Shown here one piece after another: positions 23,066 through 33,103 of a stretch of 64,000 nucleotides of DNA. Where the stretch lies: contig NW_017567017.1 in the NCBI RefSeq assembly GCF_001661265.1, positions 186,001-250,000 on the forward strand, written 5' to 3'. Made by a program: the position numbers and the translations under genes. Under the pieces are notes generated by a model. It searched no databases. It saw nothing but the letters and a program-made list of their open reading frames with translations, and was not told the DNA's origin. The first letter of the stretch is position 1. Every line of letters begins with the position of its first letter. Origin of the DNA: Saitoella complicata NRRL Y-17804 (Eukaryota > Ascomycota > Saitoellomycetes > Saitoellales > Saitoellaceae).

Positions 23066-23323
23066 CTCAGCTTGACGTACTCCTCACAGCTGCAGTGGAG
23101 ACTCCTTTTAGTTAACAAGAGCGTGAGAAAATGCGTTTCTTATTAAAGTTTATCTCAGACTCGGCAATGGCGGCTCTACAGCAGGCCCGCCAAGCACGGC
23201 AAGTCTGGCGACGATGGGCCGTGATCTCATCGTGCGTGCTCAAGAGGCGCGAATGGACACCACACCAGAAAATAGACACCTCAAACGTCGACAAGGAGAG
23301 AACCGATTGAGTCCGAATCAAAG

Positions 23324-24406
23324 ATGTATAGCTCTCCATGGCCTTGCGTTAACTGGGCGTATGGTACGGCGGAGAGGGAGGGGTGGTGGGGCCCGCCGAG
23401 CGCGACCATTGATTGGTGTGAGGAGAATTATGTGATTTCGTCGTTTATTGCGGAGTTTATCAATACCACTACAAATCTTGGGTTTAGTATGCGCTCTTTT
23501 AGTCCTGTGTTCGTAGGAGTTTGCTGATGGTGGTGCGCAGTGGTCCTCGCTCTTTTCCTGATTGTGAACACCATCAAGCAAGGTCATGAAACACGAATGA
23601 TCATCACGGCACTGGGTTTCATGCTCGTCGGTCTGGGCTCCTTTCTGTTCCATGCGTCGCTATTATACAAGTACCAGCTCCTCGATGAGTTACCGATGGT
23701 GTACAGTACATGCATTCAAGTCTGGTCAGTATTCGAATACGAGACCTCAAAGACCGTCAGTGTCTTGATCGGCCTAGGAGTCTTCGCAATTGCTGCGATC
23801 GTTACTTTCGTCTACCTGATCATCCTCGACCCAATGTTCCACCAAGTTGCATATGCCGCGCTGTCAGTTGCGGTTCTGGGCCGTAGTATTTGGCAAATGT
23901 ATAAGGAGGTCAAGCCAGCCAAGTCACGGAAGGAATTGTTGAGAATGGTTGTTACTGGAATCTCTTCTTTTCTTTTTGGATTCCTTTTGTGGAACATCGA
24001 CAATGAAGCTTGCTCGACGTTGAGGAGTTGGCGCCACGTCGTTGGTATCCCTTGGGGTTTCTTGCTTGAGCGTATGCATTCCTCCTATGGCTCGATTTGA
24101 TGAATGCTAATGGATGAAATAGTCCACGGATGGTGGCACATCTTCACCGGCCTCGGTGTGTACTACTACATCGTCTTTCTCGAGTACCTCCGCATTCACC
24201 TCCTCGGCACCCAAGATCAATTTGCCTGTATATGGAGTATCGGCGGTATCATCCCCCACGTCGACCGCATCAAGCCAAAGCCAACCAAATCCACGGCAAA
24301 CGGCTTCATTGCCAATGGCCATGTATCAAACGGTCATGCGAAGGCGAGGACCACACAGTCGGAGACACGGACTCCGCAAACACGGAGTAGGACAAGGAAG
24401 GCTTAA
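23324..24406 (+). CDS. YPC1: Alkaline ceramidase (Ypc1/Ydc1 family)
   Basis: Endoplasmic-reticulum membrane enzyme that hydrolyses (phyto)ceramide to a long-chain base and fatty acid. Exons 23324-23486, 23541-24071 and 24123-24406, with 54- and 51-nt introns, give 325 residues. Family motifs are complete: IDWCEENYVISSFIAEFINT, GSFLFHASL, DELPMVY and, across the second junction, LLELHGWWHIFTGLG. The histidines in FHAS and LHGWWH are the expected zinc ligands with the conserved Ser and Asp. About seven hydrophobic segments are visible. The C-terminal 60 residues are polar and Lys/Thr-rich, probably cytosolic. Confidence 0.93.
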
Positions 24407-25850
24407 GACGGATGGTTATGGGTCTCTGACGTTCTCTTTTTGCATATGGTATAGAGCTTGACTCGAGGAGGTTATGTGCAGCTTGTTTCGTGTGTTCGGC
24501 ATTGTATCACGTGAAGCTTCTTGTATTTGATAGTATTTGGGAATACGTAGAACGGCAATAGAGGTATGCATTCTTCCACACGTTATCTGACGTATTCGTG
24601 AGTGTTGCTCTAGCAGGTGCTTCGATATACACCGGTCATCCTCAGCAGATGAGTGTTACAACGTTACGGTTGAATAAGCGGTGTGCCGCTCGCGACTGAT
24701 AGGCAGGTGCACGACTCCCGGGCTCCATAATTCCATCAGTGGGTCAAAGGAAGAAAGTATGGATCTGTATCAAACCGATTCCGTAAGGTTTAGACATTGA
24801 ACTATCCTGAAACATGACGCTTCTGCCCGTGGGAACGTGTACGTGCACGGTACGCAGAATTCCGCACTGCTTGCTACGTAACTTCATATCCCTACCGGGA
24901 ACGTCCATTTCTCTAACACTTCTAAGCTGCAGACGATGTTACGTTGATTGACGAATTCCTGATTTTTTCGCGGTGGGAAGAACAAATGGTGCTGTGGCAC
25001 GATAACACCCATGGTTTAGCTTCAGATACCGGGTTATGGTCGACGTCGGACAAATCTCAAAGCTGCACAACGTTGCTCATGAATAGTCTCTTGTACCTTG
25101 TAGAAGCTAGAGTGAGTACACGTAGGATCAGAAGGTTATTGTGAATGAGTCTATCACCGTCTATGTCTATGTCTACCGTAGGCCTCTATGCTGTGTGCAA
25201 AATTCTTGACGCGGCGCATTTTACCGCCTATCTGCGCGAGGATAGTTTCATGAACCCCCCCATCTTCGTAGACAAGGCTTGGAAGGGCGATTTCAGGGGA
25301 GACATTGATAGATCAGACTCTTAGAAATCGATAGATGTCCTCGAAACGCGTGTAGTACCGTCTCTCATAGAGTTGTGACATTAAGAAAGGTTTCGGCATA
25401 GGTGCATGATGTTGCATGAACATGCGTGAAAGCAACGAAAACACTCTCTGGACCCACAAACCTCAAAAACTGTTAGAATCAAAGAAACCACACGTAGAAC
25501 TTGTTCATCTAAGCTCCCTTTATCTCATGGAACCCGGAGCTGCATCCCTAGTGGCTTCCAGGGTCCGTTTCTTTCTTAAACCTGAAACCACCTTTTCAGC
25601 ATGAAGCGACTGAGGGAGGCCTTGTGGCCCAAAACCGGTGGCACGACATGATTGCTAAGGATAGGTATGATCAGTTTGAACCCTTACTCGACCTCCGAGG
25701 CCTTTATCTATGTTGTTTTAGGGTTTTTTGTCATATGGAGTTTGCGATTCGCGCGCACATGGGAAAGTTACGTCAAGAATTTTGCACACAGCAGTATACA
25801 CACACACGTGCCGAGTACTTCCTCGATACTGGACCCCGAAATTTCTGACG
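24407..25850. other. Intergenic region, ceramidase to pICln
   Basis: About 1.44 kb with no open frame of coding character on either strand and no tRNA, snRNA or repeat that I recognise. It includes the ceramidase 3' end and the pICln promoter. Confidence 0.4.
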
Positions 25851-26543
25851 ATGCCGCTGACTATCATTCGATCCCTACCAAGTTTCATTCCTGTCGCCGA
25901 GCACCAGGCTGAAACCCCTGCTACTTTCGACATCGAATCCGCACCTCCTGTGCTACACCACCACGAAGCACCATGCACATTCCTCGTCGAAGATCCTTCG
26001 GGCACTTTGCCTATCGTCAATGAGTCGAAGGGTGGCGTTTACGTGAATTCGCATAACTTGCTAGTTTGGAACGCAGAAGAGCCTAAGGGAGTTGAGGTAC
26101 CATACAGAAGTATAACGTTGCATGCTCTGCAACGCGGAGACGCGCCTTGCATCTATTTGCAGCTCTCATTGTCGGGCGGAGAGGACGAGATGGAGGATTT
26201 TGTTGAGGTCAGAGTGGTCCCGGAAGACGCATCTCATTGTACGATCCCTACAGCTCCAGTCATCTTGCCAGGCCGCTAACGATGTATGATAGTGGATGCC
26301 ATCTTTGCGGCTCTTTCGGCCTGCGCGTCACTACACCCAGATCCTCGAGACGACGATGAGGAAGATGGGGATGATCTTATGGGAGAAGGTCATCAATGGT
26401 TCACTGCGGATAATGTGCATGAGTTTGAGGGTGCGACTGCTATTGACGTCAATGATCAGTTCGAGGATGAGGAAGTGGGACAAGTACGCGCAAGAGAAGA
26501 AGATGGCGAAGAAAGAGAAAGAAAATGGAAACGAACGGACTGA
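25851..26543 (+). CDS. pICln-type methylosome subunit
   Basis: pICln is the chaperone-like subunit of the PRMT5 methylosome that presents Sm proteins during snRNP assembly. Exons 25851-26238 and 26293-26543 (54-nt intron, CTAAC branch) give 212 residues. The PH-like fold is visible as GGVYVNSHNLLVWNAEE, VEVPYRSITLHALQ and CIYLQLSLSG, followed across the junction by LDAIFAALSACASLHPDP, the typical helix of the family. The acidic DDDEEDGDD and a second acidic segment near the end match the pICln tail. The frame continues upstream of 25851, but the residues there are not family-like. Confidence 0.85.
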
Positions 26544-26840
26544 AGTTGCTTGAATAAGGAAGGGTGAATGTCGTTAATTTGAGCGAGGAGATCTGAGGTT
26601 CAAGAGGTTTCGAGGCAGATGTCTGCGTTGGCGGCCAGAGAAACCGGACGTGCTACTTCTTACGCAATAAACTGACAGTGGTAGACAAGAACTGATTAGT
26701 TTCATCATATAAGATAATAAAATTCCAGTTTCGCCCATGGAACACGTGACTCACCGAGGACGTTACGTCGGGCCAGGCACCCACGTACGAGGTCTCGAGC
26801 TGGATACACGTACGGCACTTTACACTCGTCGCACATCGCA

Positions 26841-27479
26841 ATGGCATCAAAACCTCAGACGCAAACAAGTATGTGGTTAGCTTCAGCGTGATGTCGAGCG
26901 CTTCGCTAACACGACCGCAGTTGATCTCTCTCAGCTCGGCCTTCAGCAATTGGTATGGGTGTAACACGATGTCGTTGCCAGGCAGAAGCTAACACGCCAT
27001 ACAGTCTGAAGTCAAGAAACAACTCGATGAGGAGCTGGAACATCTTACGAACTCGTTTACACAACTACGTTTAGCGCGCCAGAAGTTCCAGGACTGTATC
27101 GCCGCGATTCAGGCAGGGATCAAGCCTGAGAATGAGAGTACGCGGATTCCGGCCTGGCCCTTTCGGTATTGATCTAACATTCCGATCTGCAGACAAAGAT
27201 ATCCTCGTACCACTGACATCGTCTCTGTACGTCCCCGGAAAACTCACCGAGCCGGATGCTGTCATTGTCGACGTTGGCACAGGATACTACGTCGAGAAGA
27301 CCAGCGCGGATGCCACCAAGTTCTACCAGGAGAAGTGTAACTTCATTGAGACCAATATGAAGGAGTTGGAGAAGGTGGTACAGCAGAAGAGTGCGAACCT
27401 TCGTGCGATTACGGAGGTGATGAGTGAGAAGATGCGTATGGGTCAGAGCGCGTTGAAGCAAGAGGAGGCAGAAGCATGA
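26841..27479 (+). CDS. GIM5: Prefoldin subunit 5
   Basis: Alpha-type subunit of the hexameric prefoldin chaperone that hands unfolded actin and tubulin to the CCT chaperonin. Four exons, 26841-26868, 26921-26952, 27005-27137 and 27193-27479, with introns of 52, 52 and 55 nt, give 159 residues. The spliced protein shows IDLSQLGLQQLSEVKKQLDEE, an N-terminal coiled coil, a beta hairpin in ILVPLTSSLYVPGKL with VIVDVGTGYYVEK, and a C-terminal coiled coil. Length and order fit the family. Two of the exons are only 28 and 32 nt, so ORF-based searches would miss the N terminus. Confidence 0.93.
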
Positions 27480-27562
27480 GAGCTCTGAACACTGGAAAAA
27501 GTAATCGTCAAGGGAGGAGGATGATACACTCAATATACCAGCTGCAGAGCGGTTACTTTACA

Positions 27563-29572
27563 TCAGTCATCGTCGTCATCATCTCCGAAGATGCTAGCAA
27601 AGACATCGATGGCGGGTCTTTCTGCCTCCAGTGCCTTATTCCTGTCAGAAGGCAGTTCCCTGGCTTCCTCAGCTTTCCGCTTCTCCTCAGCTCCAGCTTG
27701 CCTTCGTGCTTGGTCTTTCCGTTGCTTTTCCTCAACAGCTTCCCGTTGTTGACGAGGCATATCCATCAACAGTCGATCCACAGAAGCCTTGTCGACCAGG
27801 TCTGGCGCCTGTTTAGGCGGAACCGCGCTTGGACCGCCTGGGTGAGGGTCCTTGACACCAAAACGCTTGCACAACAGACGCATGGGGTACCAATCTTCCA
27901 CTTTCCGTGTCATCATTCCGTACATGCCAACCTTAGCTGCTTCCTCCGCGGTGTCCACCTTCTTCTCCACTGGGCCTCCCTGCCGCAAGACTTCGATGTT
28001 CTCCAATGTCTCTGCTGATAGCGCAGATGAAGTAGACGACGTAAAGCGTTTTGCCATCATACCTGATATAGGCCTGAAGACAATCGCGACCCTAGTGAAT
28101 TCATCGATTTCTCGTAACGCACAATCCGGTGGAATTTCCGGACGCATTTTCGCGCACCATTCCAGCCATGCTCTGTACCTGCTCTGCTTTGCCAGATCCT
28201 CCGCGTATGGCATGAAGTTGCCTTTCAGTGCCTGTATTGCTGTTTCGGCATCAACAGACGGTTTTGCGACAGCATTTCCAGGCGTCCAGAGCAGTGCTGA
28301 CGCTTGTTTTTCTGACATAGCCTGGGGGAGATCAGTCTTGCCTGTGACATTGACCAGACGTGCACGGGCTTCAGGCGTTAGGAAGTCGAAGACACTCTTG
28401 CCGGGAAGAGGGGCTTCACCGAGCAATGCTCCTCTATCTCTTGCTGACAATTGTTGCCCAGCAGCCGCTGTCGAGAGCGGAAGTGCAGGCATATTTGCGG
28501 TTCGTACGACTGATTTGGGTTCCCATCCTTCTGGCATTGACGGTGGTGGGAACATCTTCTCGTTCATCAATGGGGTGTCGACCAATACAAAGCCTGGAAG
28601 AGGCGGCAGCGAATCATGGCATCTCCGGCTTGACGTTGCGTTGGCAGTAGATACCTTCTTGCTCTTTGGGATGAACGCATGTCTTGCAGCAGCACTCACA
28701 GCTCCACTGGCTTTGAGTACTGCAGCCTTCTTCTTTTCACCACCAAGCACCCTATCATATCTCGTCTTCGGGATGATAGTGTATGGGTCTTCGTCTTCTT
28801 CCCCATCCAGCTCATTAAGTACACCGACTCCAAAGCCACTTTGCCTTTCAGGTTTCGACGAAGTCTCCCTGACGGGAGGTGGTGGAGGCGGCACGACAAG
28901 ACCAGGCGATGCGGCATATCCTAAGCCTTGTGTTCCAACCTTCTTGTCGAACGCGATGAGAGTGGTGTTCTTCGGCGCAAAGGTCTTCCCCGCCGCAGCT
29001 TCCTCCCTTGCCTTCGTTACTCGCGGCCCAATACCCGTACCTTCACGCCAACCCATTTTCTTCAGCAGTTTCGTCCCGATGGATTGCGTCTTGGGCGCAA
29101 AGATGTCGTCGAACAAGTCTCGCGAAGCAAGTTCAGCTTCTGTGCCAATCCCGCTGAACGATTCTTTCGTGGAAACCTCTTGCGCCTCGCGTAGATCTGC
29201 TAAATCTTCCTCATCCATGAAATCTTCTACGCGTTGCGTCGTCTTGGCTCTCTCCGTCCGTGAACTCTTGAAGGTGCTCGGCGACCATCCTGTTTGTTTC
29301 TATCAGCAAATGTAGACCAAATGTAGAACCTGGATAAGGATAGACATACCTTCTTTTGATCCGACTGTATTGAAGTATCCGGCACTAAAGCCTCCCGTGA
29401 AAGCACCATGAAACCTCTTCCTTCCTCGCTCATCTCGTGCTTCTTGTTGCCAGACAGGAACGTAACTGCCGTCGTCCCTGGTCGAAGGATCTGGGGGTAA
29501 TGGGGTTCCAAAATGGATATACGGGTTGGCAGACCCGCCTTCAGGTGATCTCGGTCGCTTGCGATGGTACAT
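27563..29572 (-). CDS. G-patch protein with DUF1604, GPATCH1/TGH-like
   Basis: Probable spliceosome-associated RNA-processing factor. Exons 29572-29350 and 29289-27563 (60-nt intron) give 649 residues. The N-terminal DUF1604-type segment [20 protein letters not shown] runs across the junction into TPST-like [12 protein letters not shown] and [12 protein letters not shown]. The G-patch follows at about residues 150-190 ([29 protein letters not shown]). The SWAP-like and charged C-terminal half holds [15 protein letters not shown] and a coiled-coil Glu/Arg/Lys stretch ending in a run of aspartates. This architecture is that of GPATCH1 and plant TOUGH. Confidence 0.88.
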
Positions 29573-29887
29573 GAGGATGGAGAAACTGCATGTAGAGTGT
29601 TTACTGCGTGAAGTGTACGACGACTGCAGTTGGGGCCAACCTTAATTTGGCCCTGTATCGTAGACATCATTGACAGACGGTATTAATGAAGGTGTGAAAA
29701 AGAATGCAAGTAAACATTAGTACTCTAGAAAAGTATAAGCCCGACCAATAAACCTTTCCTCGAACAACCGTCCCATGATATAGCAAAATAACCCCACAAA
29801 TGACAACAGTGTGCAACCACCCCGTTCGCATCTTTCATTTCCGCTCCAAGTACTGCGGCTCAACACCTCATCTGGTCCGCGAGTCAT
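29573..29887. other. Intergenic region, G-patch gene to Whi2-like gene
   Basis: 315 bases holding the G-patch gene promoter and the 3' end of the Whi2-like gene. Nothing coding or structured was recognised. Confidence 0.4.
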
Positions 29888-30789
29888 TTATTTCACCCCC
29901 AACACACTCAACTCCAATGTCCACACTCTCCTGATCCAGACCTTCACCCTGCCATATTTCACTCCCTCAACTCCTTCCAACTCCAATCCGTCCCACCAAC
30001 ACTTCCTCGCAGGCTTTCTCCAGAACAGCAAAAGTTTCTGTGCGGTGCTCGTCACGATACCGCCAGGCGTAGCACCCACTGCACCGCTCTGGTCCTTCAA
30101 GTCGGCAAGGGCAACGGAAGAGATACACGCCTTTCTGGGTTCGAGCGCACGGTGGCCCCAGTCGTCGTCTTGTCCGAATCCAGAGGAGCATAGCATGTCG
30201 ATAAGATGCTGCTCAGCGCTGACACCCTGAGAGGTTGCCTTCATCTTGAGGCCGGCAAAGATCGAATTTTGCTCAAGGAGATGAGCAGCACATGCACGCT
30301 TGAGAGCGAACATCTCTTCCTGAGGAACAGGTGCTGACGTTGGTGGGATGACATAAAAGTCAAGGTCTTCGCGGAGGACGATGATAGCCGGTTTGCCCTG
30401 CAGAGATGGTAGGGAAAGGAGGGATGATCCCGCAGGTTGCTGTGCCGTTGCGTGAAAGAAGTCCAAGATATATCGTAGACACTCTGGGTCGAACTGTATG
30501 CGCATGTTTAGTGCATGGATTCCAGAAAGGGTCAGAATGTACTCACGTCAACATGTACCATCTCGCCTTGCTCAGCTGCTCCATGCAGAGCAGCATCAAG
30601 CATCATTCCATTCGGGAAAAGGCACAAGAGTACACTTTCCGGCAGACTCATAAGCTCGTCCCTGCTGATCTCGAACTGTACCCCTCTTAAATCCATGAAC
30701 AGGTTCCCTGAACCGATTGTAGATTCAATTGCATTGGGACGGTACTGAGTGGCCGAAGCCTGGGTGATAGGAGATGACGAAGTAGCCAT
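29888..30789 (-). CDS. WHI2: Whi2-like BTB/POZ protein
   Basis: Whi2 is a BTB-fold activator of the plasma-membrane phosphatases Psr1/2 in stress and nutrient (TORC1) signalling. Exons 30789-30547 and 30493-29888 (53-nt intron, GTGAGT donor) give 282 residues. The first exon holds MDLRGVQFEISRDELMSLPE and SVLLCLFPNG; the splice joins VHVD to FDPECLRYILDFFH. That is the BTB core of the Whi2/KCTD type. The C-terminal half has IIVLREDLDFYVIPP and a run of family-like hydrophobic helices. It is divergent from ARG8 across 366 bases. Confidence 0.85.
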
Positions 30790-31155
30790 GAATGTGAATG
30801 TAGGAAGAGGGTCGGTAGGCGGGGTATATGCTGGTAATTCGTCGTCAAAGGACGGTGCCGACGCGTAAGAGGAGGAGACGTCGGAGGTGTGAGAGCTGGC
30901 GGTATGGGCAGGTATGTTTGCAGAACTTGCCGATGTACGCTGAACGAGTGTAGCAGAGAGTCTCTACGAGCTTGCTCCTTGAATGCCTTTTGGTTGGTTG
31001 TTCTTGTTATCAAGTTGTTTACGTCCGACGCATTCAACTCCGCACCCCTGACTCAAGTCCCAAACTCAAAATCGAGCGAGTACAGTAATCAGCGAGAGCG
31101 ACAAGAAGATCTGATCCGCAACATCTCATACCTGGTACCTCCTTCCTTCTCAAAA
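30790..31155. promoter_or_regulatory. Shared promoter of the Whi2-like gene and ARG8
   Basis: 366 bases between divergent starts. A perfect TGACTCA, the Gcn4/Cpc1 recognition sequence, lies at 31049-31055, 101 bases before the ARG8 start codon. A GACGTC core, half of a CRE-type site, is at about 30869. ARG8 is expected to respond to amino-acid starvation in fungi. Confidence 0.5.
31049..31055 (+). promoter_or_regulatory. Gcn4/Cpc1-type site TGACTCA upstream of ARG8
   Basis: Full palindromic core TGACTCA about 100 bases upstream of the acetylornithine aminotransferase start. General amino-acid control by Gcn4-type bZIP factors acts on arginine biosynthesis genes in fungi, so position and gene function agree. 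Confidence 0.5.
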
Positions 31156-32526
31156 ATGACGAGCACAGCCTTCTCCATGAGGGCCATCACCCGTGCCTCC
31201 TTCAGCGCAGCAGCCTTCCGCCAGATCGCCCCTCGCACCGGCACCCGCACCCTCGCTACCAAAGCCGTCTCCCACCCCGATCCCTCCGACACCTCCGCAT
31301 CCGCAAAGCTGATCGAGCAGCACAAACCCTATGCTTTGACAACCTACGCCCGCCCCAACCTTGTCTTCACCAAGGGTGAGGGATGCTATGTTTGGGATAT
31401 GGAGGGGAGGAAGTACATTGATTTCACCGCCGGTATTGCTGTGAATGCTTTGGGACATGGTGATAAGGAGATTGCGAAGATTGCGTATGAGCAGGCGCTC
31501 GAGTTGATCCATGTTTCGAACCTGTACCATAACAAGTGGGCTGGTGAGCTTGCGAAGACTTTGGTTGAGACCACGAAGGAGCAGGGGGGTATGCATGGTG
31601 CCGCCAAGGTCTTCTTTTCGAACAGTGGATCGGAGGCGAATGAGGGTGCTATCAAGTTTGCCCGTAAAGTTGGAAAGATCGTGGGCGGAGAAGACAAGAT
31701 CGGGATCGTGTCGTTCAAGAACGCCTTCCATGGCAGGACCATGGGTTCTTTGTCCGCGACTCCCAACCCGAAGTACCAAGCTCCCTTTGCGCCCATGGTC
31801 CCGGGATTCTCTGTCGGAGAGTTCAACAATGTTGAACAAATCAACACCCTCATCACCGAGAAAACCTGCGGCGTCATCGTCGAACCCGTCCAAGGTGAAG
31901 GTGGAATCTTCGCCGGTTCGGTCGAGTTCCTCTCCGCACTCCGCAAACGCTGCGACGAAGTCAACGCCGTCCTCATCTACGACGAAATTCAATGCGGTCT
32001 CGGACGAACCGGTGACCTCTGGGCTCACACTATCCTCCCCAAAGACTGTCATCCAGACATCTTGACCATGGCCAAACCACTGGCGAATGGAATCCCGATT
32101 GGCGCAATCATGGTCAACAACAAAGTCGCTGACGCAGTCAAGATCGGAGACCACGGTACCACTTTCGGCGGAAACCCCTTCGCGTGCCGTATCGCCCACC
32201 ACGTATTCACCCGCCTCGCGTCCCCCTCCCTCCAATCAAACGTCCGCACCATGTCCACCATCCTCAAATCCAAACTCGAATCATACCAGAAGAAATATCC
32301 GACCCTCATCACTGACATCCGTGGCCGTGGATTATTGATGGGGATGCAGCTCGCTATTGATCCCACGCCGGTCGTGGGGTTGGCGAGGGAGAGGGGGTTG
32401 TTGATTATTACGGCGGGGAACAATACGGTTAGGTTTGTGCCGCCGCTTGTTATTACGGAGAAGGAGTTGGAAGAGGGGTTGAAGATTGTTGAGGAGGCGC
32501 TTGGGGAGATGGCGAAGAACATGTAG
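31156..32526 (+). CDS. ARG8: Acetylornithine aminotransferase, mitochondrial
   Basis: PLP enzyme of arginine biosynthesis that makes N-acetylornithine in mitochondria. A single exon of 456 residues from the ATG at 31156. The first 35 residues, with MRAITRASFSAAAFRQIAPR and TRTLATKAV, are Arg/Ala/Ser-rich without acids and look like a mitochondrial presequence. The class-III aminotransferase signature is complete: FFSNSGSEANEGAIKFAR, VEPVQGEGGI, LIYDEIQCGLGRTG and the PLP lysine in TMAKPLANGIPIGA. TTFGGNPFACR follows. The frame continues upstream to 30889 but the extension overlaps the promoter and is not family-like. Ornithine aminotransferase is less likely given the ARG8-like presequence and the ‘HVSNLYHNKWAGELA’ segment. 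Confidence 0.93.
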   Translation: MTSTAFSMRAITRASFSAAAFRQIAPRTGTRTLATKAVSHPDPSDTSASAKLIEQHKPYALTTYARPNLVFTKGEGCYVWDMEGRKYIDFTAGIAVNALGHGDKEIAKIAYEQALELIHVSNLYHNKWAGELAKTLVETTKEQGGMHGAAKVFFSNSGSEANEGAIKFARKVGKIVGGEDKIGIVSFKNAFHGRTMGSLSATPNPKYQAPFAPMVPGFSVGEFNNVEQINTLITEKTCGVIVEPVQGEGGIFAGSVEFLSALRKRCDEVNAVLIYDEIQCGLGRTGDLWAHTILPKDCHPDILTMAKPLANGIPIGAIMVNNKVADAVKIGDHGTTFGGNPFACRIAHHVFTRLASPSLQSNVRTMSTILKSKLESYQKKYPTLITDIRGRGLLMGMQLAIDPTPVVGLARERGLLIITAGNNTVRFVPPLVITEKELEEGLKIVEEALGEMAKNM

Positions 32527-33103
32527 ATCATTTGAGAGAAAGCTGGGACCGGAAAGTTCCTGAGGCATTTATAGAGGCTGAAAAGCGGGTATAGGCGTAG
32601 CATATTACACGGAAATGTAATATACCATCGGGAATCTCATACTATTTTTGAGCTTGATCGACCTTCTGAAGCCGAAGGGCTCAACCTTTCAGCGTGGGAC
32701 TGAAGTCCGAGTGGTCGCTTGCTGCTTCCGAAACCAGAAACGTCGTTCACCGTATATCAAATATGGAAATGGAGGCACGGGTTTATTGAGACTATATGAC
32801 TACGTAACTCTCTACAATACGTATCTAGTTATAGAACGACCTGACTCGACCAGCCGATGGCGACGAGAAAAGGACGGCGAGCAATGCGCATGCAATTGCA
32901 ATAGAAAAATGTGTATTATATGCTGGATGGAAGCAGACAAGTAGCTGCTATTGGGTATGCAAAACGTGGAAAAATTAGGATATAAAGAATCCGGACCAAG
33001 CCCATACCGGACATACACGTAAAACCACCGTAGCGATGGATGATGTTTTTTTCCTCTCTTCATGAACATTTCCCCGATCAATATTGTTCCAATCGTCATC
33101 AAT
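32527..33103. other. Convergent 3' region, ARG8 and Kin1-like kinase
   Basis: About 577 bases between converging stops. AT-richer than the flanks, consistent with terminator and untranslated sequence. No gene or repeat was recognised. Confidence 0.45.

Larger units (their letters stand above)
20137..23323. promoter_or_regulatory. Long gene-poor region upstream of the Ste11-like and ceramidase genes
   Basis: About 3.2 kb between divergent starts, the largest non-coding stretch in the window. Matches to the Ste11 TR box (TTCTTTGTTY) occur at 20245-20254 (AGCTTTGTTC, 8 of 10) and 21052-21061 on the minus strand (TCCTTTGTTT, 9 of 10). A TATA-like ATAAAAGG sits at 21481-21488 on the plus strand without a clear gene after it. 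A 14-base direct repeat occurs at 22224-22237 and 22282-22295. One minus-strand open frame at 22472-23065 is listed separately. A long promoter or leader would fit a developmental regulator. Confidence 0.4.
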
